A DNA stretch of 11,874 bases from Sedimenticola sp. (GTDB lineage Bacteria; Pseudomonadota; Gammaproteobacteria; Chromatiales; Chromatiaceae): NCBI GenBank assembly GCA_027023915.1, contig JALVUB010000033.1, positions 1 through 11,874 on the forward strand, given 5' to 3'. A program made the position numbers and the translations under genes. The notes under the pieces are model-generated. The model did not search any database. It saw only the letters and a list, made by a program, of their open reading frames with translations, and had not been told where the DNA came from. Positions 6,776 to 11,874 of the stretch are shown here, piece after piece (position 1 is the stretch's first letter; every line of letters starts with the position of its first letter).

Positions 6776-8533
6776 ATGAAGAAACAGGTCGAACAGTGGG
6801 TTTCGTCGGCTCTGGAGCGGCTGGTGGCCGAAGCGGTGCTCAACTCCGGGGCCCGCGGGCCGGTGGTGGTGGAGCGGGCCCGCGCCGGCCATGGCGACTT
6901 CGCCACCAACGCGGCCCTGGTCAACAGCAAGGCGGCGGGCATGAAGCCCCGCGAGCTGGCGGAAAGGCTGGTGGAGGCGCTGCCCGCCAGTGAACTGGTG
7001 GAGAGGGTGGAGGTGGCCGGCCCCGGCTTCATCAACTTCCACCTCTCCGCCGCCGCCTGGCGCTCGGTGGTGCCCGAAATTCTGGAGAAATCCCACCACT
7101 ACGGCCGCTCCGACATCGGCCGTGGGAAGAAGGTGCAGGTGGAGTTCGTCTCCGCCAACCCCACCGGGCCCCTGCACGTGGGGCATGGTCGCGGCGCCGC
7201 CTACGGCGCGGCGGTGGCCGACCTGCTGGAGGCGGTGGGTTTCGAGGTGCACCGCGAGTACTACGTCAACGACGCCGGGCGCCAGATGGACATCCTCGCC
7301 ACCTCGGTCTGGCTGCGCTACCTGGAGCTGGCGGGGGAGACGCTCGATTTTCCCAGCAACGGCTACCAGGGCGACTACGTCTGGGACATCGCCGCCACCC
7401 TCCACCGCGAGCACGGCGACGACTACCGCCACGCCGCCGATGAGGTGTTCCAGGGCGTCCCACCCAACGAGCCCGCCGGTGGCGACAAGGAGCAGCACAT
7501 CGACGCCCTCATCGGCCGCGCCAAGACGCTGCTGGAGGACAACCGCTACCGTTACGTCTTTGAGCTGGCGCTCAACACCATCCTCGACGACATCCGCGAC
7601 GACCTGGAGAAGTTCGGCGTGGTCTACGACCAGTGGTTCTCCGAGCGCACCCTGGTGGAGTCGGGCGCGGTGAACCGCGCCATCGAGCGGCTGCGCAAGG
7701 GAGGCTGGCTTTATGAAAAGGACGGCGCCCTCTGGTTCCGCTCCAGCGAGTTCGGCGACGAGAAGGACCGGGTGATCGAGCGGGAGAACGGTCAGACCAC
7801 CTATTTCGCCTCCGACATCGCCTACCACATGGACAAGCTCGAGCGCGGTTTCGACCGCGTCATCGACGTCTGGGGCGCCGATCACCACGGCTACGTGCCG
7901 CGGGTGAAGGCGGCGCTGAAGGCCCTGGGCGACGATCCCGACAAGCTGGACGTGCTGCTGGTGCAGTTCGCCATCCTCTGGCGGGGCGGCGAGAAGGTGC
8001 CCATGTCCACCCGTTCCGGCGAGTTCGTCACCCTGCGCCAGTTGCGCAAGGAGGTGGGCCGGGACGCGGCGCGCTTCTTCTACGTCATGCGCAAGTGCGA
8101 GCAGCATCTGGACTTCGACCTCGACCTGGCCAAGAGCCAGTCCAGCGACAACCCGGTCTATTACATCCAGTACGCCCACGCCCGGGTCTGCTCGGTGCTG
8201 CGGCAGGCGGCGGAGAAGGGGATCTCCGTCGATCCCACACCCGGCGACACCAATCTCGACCGGCTTGCCGAGGGCCATGAGCTGGCCCTGCTCAAGACCC
8301 TGTCGCGCTATCCAGAGGTGGTGGAGGCGGCGGCCCTCAACGAAGAGCCGCACCAGCTCACCCACTACCTGCGCGAGCTGGCCAATGAGTTCCACACCTA
8401 CTACAACGCCCACCCCTTCCTGGTGGAGGATGATGCCCTGCGCGACGCCCGCGTCAAGCTGATCCTGGCGGTGCGCCAGGTGGTTCGCAACGGTCTTGGG
8501 CTGTTGGGCCTGTCGGCTCCGGAGCAGATGTAA
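6776..8533 (+). CDS. argS: Arginyl-tRNA synthetase
   Basis: Class I synthetase that charges tRNA-Arg in the cytoplasm. The 585 residues are close to the family norm (577 in E. coli). The N-terminal Add-1 domain is followed by SANPTGPLHVGHGRG with the HIGH-type motif HVGH at 134-137. KVPMSTRSGEF (Met at 410) stands in the KMSKS-loop region; as in many ArgRS the canonical second Lys is not conserved. The C-terminal helical anticodon-binding domain is complete (SSDNPVYYIQYAHARVCSVLR to the end). I choose ATG 6776 because the frame upstream of it overlaps the end of priA and reads as non-homologous sequence. No strong Shine-Dalgarno is visible. The next gene starts 3 nt after the stop. Confidence 0.97.
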   Translation: MKKQVEQWVSSALERLVAEAVLNSGARGPVVVERARAGHGDFATNAALVNSKAAGMKPRELAERLVEALPASELVERVEVAGPGFINFHLSAAAWRSVVPEILEKSHHYGRSDIGRGKKVQVEFVSANPTGPLHVGHGRGAAYGAAVADLLEAVGFEVHREYYVNDAGRQMDILATSVWLRYLELAGETLDFPSNGYQGDYVWDIAATLHREHGDDYRHAADEVFQGVPPNEPAGGDKEQHIDALIGRAKTLLEDNRYRYVFELALNTILDDIRDDLEKFGVVYDQWFSERTLVESGAVNRAIERLRKGGWLYEKDGALWFRSSEFGDEKDRVIERENGQTTYFASDIAYHMDKLERGFDRVIDVWGADHHGYVPRVKAALKALGDDPDKLDVLLVQFAILWRGGEKVPMSTRSGEFVTLRQLRKEVGRDAARFFYVMRKCEQHLDFDLDLAKSQSSDNPVYYIQYAHARVCSVLRQAAEKGISVDPTPGDTNLDRLAEGHELALLKTLSRYPEVVEAAALNEEPHQLTHYLRELANEFHTYYNAHPFLVEDDALRDARVKLILAVRQVVRNGLGLLGLSAPEQM

Positions 8534-8536
8534 GTC

Positions 8537-9118
8537 ATGGCGAGAAGAGATTACAAACATCGTGCCAGCCGGAAAAAGCAGAAGCAGGTGTCGGCATGGG
8601 TCTGGTTGCTGGTGGGTTATCTGGCTGGCGCCGCGACCGTGGGCTTTGTCTGGCTCAAATACGGCAGCGGTGCCGACAACGGGCGCTGGCTGGGTGATCG
8701 CCCGCCGAGGATGAAGCACAAAACCGCGCACAAGCCGCCGGCGCCGAAAAAGAAGCCGGTGCCGCCGCCCAACTTCGACTTCTACAACCTGCTGCCGGAT
8801 CAGGAAGTGGTGGTTCCCGACGAAGAGCTGAACCGTCCCTCGTCGGTTCCGGCTAACACTGCCCAACAGAATCCTAAGCTGTCAGCGCGCCGTTATCTGC
8901 TGCAAGTGGGTTCGGTGCGAACGGAGGCAGAGGCTGATGCGTTGAAGGCGAAACTGGCTTTTCTCGGGCTTCAGGCGCAGGTGAGCCATGTGAAGATAAA
9001 AGGCGTCGACTGGTACCGGGTGCGGCTTGGCCCCTTCAGCAATCCCGCTGAGGTGCAAAAGATGCGCAAGCGTTTGGCGGAGAAAGGCTACAAGGCGCTG
9101 CCCATTGCGGTGAAATAA
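8537..9118 (+). CDS. SPOR domain protein, FtsN-like
   Basis: A bitopic inner-membrane protein likely to act at the division septum; SPOR domains bind glycan strands stripped of stem peptides. The layout of 193 residues is a short, very basic cytoplasmic tail (residues 1-17, ARRDYKHRASRKKQKQ), one membrane segment at about 18-40 (VSAWVWLLVGYLAGAA...), and a Lys/Pro-rich periplasmic linker (KPPAPKKKPVPPP). A FDFYNLLP motif follows, common in this group, and the SPOR domain runs from about 114 to the end (RRYLLQVGSV ... WYRVRLGPF). It begins 3 nt after argS and is surely co-transcribed; an FtsN/SPOR gene after argS is the Pseudomonas arrangement. Whether it is the essential FtsN or another SPOR protein cannot be told here, so I give no symbol. 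Confidence 0.92.
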   Translation: MARRDYKHRASRKKQKQVSAWVWLLVGYLAGAATVGFVWLKYGSGADNGRWLGDRPPRMKHKTAHKPPAPKKKPVPPPNFDFYNLLPDQEVVVPDEELNRPSSVPANTAQQNPKLSARRYLLQVGSVRTEAEADALKAKLAFLGLQAQVSHVKIKGVDWYRVRLGPFSNPAEVQKMRKRLAEKGYKALPIAVK

Positions 9119-9220
9119 ACTGGCTCCGCTTGTGAAAAGAGGGGGCGATTCCGGTAACATTCGAAACTTTAACCCTTTCCCACCGACCAAGGCCGGAGCT
9201 GCCGGCAGGGAGTATTCGAC

Positions 9221-9910
9221 ATGACCGATTTCGTACTGGCACCTTCCATCCTCTCCGCGGACTTTGCCAAGCTGGGCCAGGAGTGTGACGACGTGCTCGC
9301 CTCCGGCTGCGACTTCATCCACTTCGACGTGATGGACAACCATTACGTGCCCAACCTCACCATCGGCCCCCTGGTGTGCGACGCGCTGCGCAAGCACGGC
9401 ATCGACGCGGTCATCGACGTCCACCTGATGGTGAAGCCGGTGGACCGCATCATCGGCGATTTCGCCAAGGCCGGCGCCAGCTACATCACCTTCCACCCCG
9501 AGGCCTCCGAGCACATCGACCGCAGCCTGCAACTGATCCGCGATTCCGGCTGCAAGTCTGGCCTGGTGTTCAACCCCGCCACGCCCCTGGACTACCTCGA
9601 CTATGTGATGGACAAGATTGACATGATCCTCATTATGTCGGTCAACCCCGGTTTCGGCGGCCAGAGTTTCATCCCCTCGGCCCTGGAGAAGCTGCGCGAG
9701 GCGCGCAAGCGCATCGACGAGTCGGGCCTCGACATCCGCCTGGAGATCGACGGCGGCGTGAAGGTGGAGAACATCGCCGAAATCGCCGCCGCCGGCGCCG
9801 ACACCTTCGTTTCCGGTTCCGGCATCTTCGGATTCCGCAACGAGGACGACCCCAACAAGTACGACACCATCGTCGGAAAGATGCGCGAGGCGCTGGCCAA
9901 GGTTGGTTGA
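9221..9910 (+). CDS. rpe: Ribulose-phosphate 3-epimerase
   Basis: Interconverts ribulose-5-phosphate and xylulose-5-phosphate in the pentose phosphate pathway (and the Calvin cycle, if present). The 229-residue TIM barrel is near the family norm of about 225. Metal and catalytic residues are visible: Ser9 in APSILSADF, His34 and Asp36 in HFDVMDNHYVPNLTIGP, His68 in VHLMV, and Asp177 in EIDGGV. The phosphate-gripping loop NPGFGGQSF is intact. GGGAG at 9208-9212 precedes the ATG by 8 nt and confirms the start. The gene lies 102 nt after the SPOR gene with no terminator visible between. gph begins 1 nt after its stop. Confidence 0.97.
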   Translation: MTDFVLAPSILSADFAKLGQECDDVLASGCDFIHFDVMDNHYVPNLTIGPLVCDALRKHGIDAVIDVHLMVKPVDRIIGDFAKAGASYITFHPEASEHIDRSLQLIRDSGCKSGLVFNPATPLDYLDYVMDKIDMILIMSVNPGFGGQSFIPSALEKLREARKRIDESGLDIRLEIDGGVKVENIAEIAAAGADTFVSGSGIFGFRNEDDPNKYDTIVGKMREALAKVG

Positions 9911-9911
9911 G

Positions 9912-10583
9912 GTGCTTGCCTTCAAGCCCCGGATGATCCTGCTCGATGTGGACGGCACGCTGGTGGACAGCGTGCCGGACCTCGCCTTCTGCGTGGACCA
10001 GATGATGCAGACCATCGGCCGCCAGCCCTGGGGCGAGGAGAAGGTACGTGACTGGGTGGGCAACGGCGTCGAGCGGCTGGTGCGCCGGGCGCTCACCGGC
10101 AGCTTGGATGGCGAGCCCTCGGACGAGGAATTTGAGCGCGCTTATCCCCTTTTTCTCGACTGCTACGCCAAGAACACCTCCAAGCGCTCGGTGCTTTATC
10201 CTGGGGTGAAGGAGGGGCTGGACTATCTCAAGGAACAGGGCTACCCCCTGGGCTGCGTCACCAACAAGGCGGAACAATTCACCCTGCCCCTGTTGCAGGA
10301 TCTTGGGTTGGACGGTTATTTCGAGATCGTGGTGGCGGGCGACACTCTTCCGCAGAAGAAGCCCGATCCCACGCCACTGCTCTACGCCGCTGAGTTCTTC
10401 GGCGCCGGGCCGGAGCAGTGCCTGATGGTGGGCGACTCGGTGAGCGACGTGAAGGCGGCCCGCGCCGCCGGCTTCGCCATCGTCTGCGTGAGCTACGGTT
10501 ACAACCACGGCGAGGATATCCGTAACTACCATCCCGACGCGGTGATCGATTCCCTGGCGGAGCTGAAAGACCTCTTGCCGTAG
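9912..10583 (+). CDS. gph: Phosphoglycolate phosphatase (HAD family)
   Basis: Hydrolyses 2-phosphoglycolate, which arises from repair of oxidised DNA ends or from Rubisco oxygenation. From GTG at 9912 it is 223 residues, the family size. HAD motifs are all present: DVDGT with nucleophile Asp12 and acid/base Asp14; VTNK with Thr117; KKPDP with Lys149 and 150; GDSVSD at 174-179. An all-helical cap lies between motifs I and II, as in Gph. Three starts are possible: TTG 9903 (inside the end of rpe), GTG 9912 and ATG 9933. I prefer GTG 9912 because AAGG at 9899-9902 is 9 nt before it and MLAFKPRMILLDVDGT has the usual short lead. ATG 9933 would leave only four residues before Asp12. The pair rpe-gph ahead of trpE is common in gammaproteobacteria. 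Confidence 0.94.
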   Translation: MLAFKPRMILLDVDGTLVDSVPDLAFCVDQMMQTIGRQPWGEEKVRDWVGNGVERLVRRALTGSLDGEPSDEEFERAYPLFLDCYAKNTSKRSVLYPGVKEGLDYLKEQGYPLGCVTNKAEQFTLPLLQDLGLDGYFEIVVAGDTLPQKKPDPTPLLYAAEFFGAGPEQCLMVGDSVSDVKAARAAGFAIVCVSYGYNHGEDIRNYHPDAVIDSLAELKDLLP

Positions 10584-10758
10584 GAGCGGCCTCCCCGCCC
10601 TCGAACCAGGCAGACGATGACCCGGGCGCTGGCGACCGCCACCGATTTGTATTATCTTCCTGCGTCATGAAGACCACGGCGATGAAACCGGACGAGCGAT
10701 GGCGGGGCTGAGCCTCGACCCCTTCGCTCGCCTTTGAATTCATCCCGTGGAGACCATC
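10584..10758 (+). promoter_or_regulatory. trpE leader and promoter region
   Basis: 175 nt without a confident gene. TATTAT at 10650-10655 is the best -10-like hexamer, with only a poor partner (CTGGCG, 10628-10633) at the -35 distance. No terminator is seen after gph, so read-through from rpe-gph into trpE remains possible. The hairpin at 10693-10730 lies between this element and the trpE start. Confidence 0.35.
10693..10734 (+). promoter_or_regulatory. Possible attenuator-like hairpin in the trpE leader
   Basis: CGAGCGA (10693-10699) pairs with TCGCTCG (10724-10730), and inside it GGGG (10704-10707) pairs with CCCC (10719-10722). A short CCTTTG follows rather than a full T-run. A 14-codon ORF at 10667-10711 (starting MKTTAMKPDE) has one Trp codon at position 12, inside the 5' arm. 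This hints at translation-coupled attenuation, but one Trp codon, no Shine-Dalgarno and a weak U-tract make it tentative. Confidence 0.25.
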
Positions 10759-11874
10759 ATGACCCCCGAAAAATTCCAGGCCCTGGCCGACCAGGGCTAC
10801 AACCGCATCCCTGTCGCCTGCGAGGTCCTCGCCGACCTCGATACCCCCTTGAGCGTCTATCTGAAGCTGGTGGAAGGCCGGCCCTACGGCTACCTGTTCG
10901 AGTCGGTGCAGGGGGGCGAGAAGTGGGGCCGCTACTCCATCATCGGCCTGCCCGCCCGCACCCGCCTGGAGGTGAAGGATCACCAGGTCTCGGTGATCCG
11001 CGACGGCGAGGTGGTGGAGTCCTCCACCGAGAGTGATCCCCTGGACTTCATCGAGTCCTTCCAGCAGCGCTACCGGGTGCCCGAGCTGCCGGGCCTGCCC
11101 CGCTTCACCGGCGGCCTGGTGGGCTACTTCGGCTACGACACCGTGCGCTACATCGAGCCGCGCCTCGACCGGGGTGAAAAGCCCGATCCCCTGGGCACTC
11201 CCGACATCCTGCTCATGGTGTCGGACGAGGTGGTGGTGTTCGACAACCTGCGCGGCCGCATGTACGTCATCGTCCACGGCAAGCCGGAGGAGGGCGACAC
11301 CTTCGACAGCGTGCAGGCGCGCATCGCCGAACTGGTGGAGAAGTTGCGGGCCGGCTCCCCGCCCCGGGTGGAGGGGGAGCCGCACGCGGTGGAGGAGTCC
11401 GACTTCGTCTCCGGCTTCACCGAGGCCGGTTTCAAGGCGGCGGTGGAACGGATCAAGGAGTACATCGTCGAGGGGGACTGCATGCAGGTGGTGCTCTCCC
11501 AGCGCCTCTCCATCCCCTTCCACGCCCCGCCGCTCGACCTCTACCGCGCCCTGCGGGGGCTCAACCCCTCGCCCTACATGTACTTTCTCGATTTCGACAG
11601 CTTCCAGGTGGTGGGCTCCTCCCCAGAAATCCTGGTGAGGCTGGAGGAGGGGGTGGTCACCGTGCGCCCCATCGCCGGCACCCGCCGCCGCGGCCACACC
11701 GAGGAGGAAGACCGCGCCCTGGAGGCCGAACTGCTGGCCGACCCCAAGGAGCTGGCCGAGCACCTCATGCTCATCGACCTGGGCCGCAACGACGTCGGCC
11801 GGGTGGCCAGGGTGGGCAGCGTCAGGCTCACCGAGAAGATGGTGGTGGAGCGCTACTCCCACGTCATGCACATC
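10759..11874 (+). CDS. trpE: Anthranilate synthase component I, 3'-truncated by window edge
   Basis: Converts chorismate to anthranilate with ammonia supplied by the TrpG amidotransferase; the first step of tryptophan synthesis. The frame is open for 372 codons to the last base, about three quarters of a typical 490-520-residue TrpE. N-terminal LFES at 46-49 corresponds to the LLES element of the tryptophan feedback site. The chorismate-binding domain shows GDCMQVVLSQR, NPSPYMYFLDF, SSPEILVR, PIAGTRRRG and DLGRNDVGRV, and the window ends in SHVMHI. GGAG at 10749-10752 lies 6 nt before the ATG. PabB is the main alternative; the N-terminal LFES element and the rpe-gph context favour TrpE. The missing C-terminus holds the remaining catalytic residues. 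Confidence 0.95.
   Translation, partial: MTPEKFQALADQGYNRIPVACEVLADLDTPLSVYLKLVEGRPYGYLFESVQGGEKWGRYSIIGLPARTRLEVKDHQVSVIRDGEVVESSTESDPLDFIESFQQRYRVPELPGLPRFTGGLVGYFGYDTVRYIEPRLDRGEKPDPLGTPDILLMVSDEVVVFDNLRGRMYVIVHGKPEEGDTFDSVQARIAELVEKLRAGSPPRVEGEPHAVEESDFVSGFTEAGFKAAVERIKEYIVEGDCMQVVLSQRLSIPFHAPPLDLYRALRGLNPSPYMYFLDFDSFQVVGSSPEILVRLEEGVVTVRPIAGTRRRGHTEEEDRALEAELLADPKELAEHLMLIDLGRNDVGRVARVGSVRLTEKMVVERYSHVMHI

Noticed and set aside
6734..8866. Minus-strand open frame of 710 codons opposite argS
   Set aside because: It is the antisense shadow of argS and the SPOR gene. The Val/His/Gly/Leu-rich repetitive composition reflects the codon use of the real genes.
9119..9220. Promoter for rpe (TTGTGA 9130-9135 with TAACAT 9155-9160)
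   Set aside because: The 19-nt spacing and weak hexamers are not enough to call it. Transcription could also come through from argS, as no terminator is seen.
8882..10532. Two long minus-strand frames opposite the SPOR gene, rpe and gph
   Set aside because: Both run antisense to confidently identified genes and show shadow composition with no domain or ribosome binding site.
10279..11871. Minus-strand frame of 530 codons opposite gph and trpE
   Set aside because: Antisense to the conserved HAD motifs and the chorismate-binding domain. The N-terminal part is His/Val/Gly-rich and the C-terminal part Arg/Ser/Pro-rich, with no motif.

Overview
The window is a dense stretch of bacterial chromosome, GC-rich in the coding regions. 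It carries only housekeeping and a few accessory genes, with no phage, transposon, CRISPR, rRNA or tRNA gene. Protein similarity and gene order (priA, argS, SPOR protein; then rpe, gph, trpE) point to a gammaproteobacterium. The same clusters occur in Pseudomonas and its relatives, but I cannot name the genus. glmS and priA are often near the origin in such genomes, so an origin-proximal location is plausible.

Layout. (1) 1-1642: glmS, missing its 5' end, followed by an intrinsic terminator and a run of further hairpins. (2) 1879-2083: a 44-residue, very acidic, unrecognised protein with a strong ribosome binding site and its own terminator. The folA promoter appears to sit directly on the 3' edge of that terminator. 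(3) 2090-2781: folA, overlapping by 4 nt a very small basic gene that looks like the ribosome-rescue factor arfA, with an intrinsic terminator inside its reading frame. (4) 2730-4234, minus strand: a lipoprotein gene followed by a fructosamine-kinase-family gene, overlapping by 4 nt. The kinase seems to start at CTG. (5) 4235-4506: an AT-rich divergent spacer with a dyad and four DnaA-box-like sites in one orientation. (6) 4507-9118: priA, argS and an FtsN-like SPOR protein. (7) 9221-10583: rpe and gph, 1 nt apart. (8) 10759 to the window end: trpE, cut off at its 3' end, behind a leader that may hold a weak attenuator.

How the genes relate. glmS feeds amino sugars to peptidoglycan and LPS, and the SPOR protein binds peptidoglycan at division. 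folA supplies tetrahydrofolate. arfA would rescue stalled ribosomes when trans-translation fails. priA restarts replication forks, and the DnaA-box cluster in front of it suggests a link to replication initiation. rpe and gph act in sugar-phosphate metabolism and removal of 2-phosphoglycolate, and trpE opens tryptophan synthesis.

Most interesting observations: the arfA-like gene built to give a non-stop mRNA, the DnaA-box cluster upstream of priA, the apparent CTG start of the fructosamine kinase gene, the apparently leaderless folA, and the unknown acidic microprotein.
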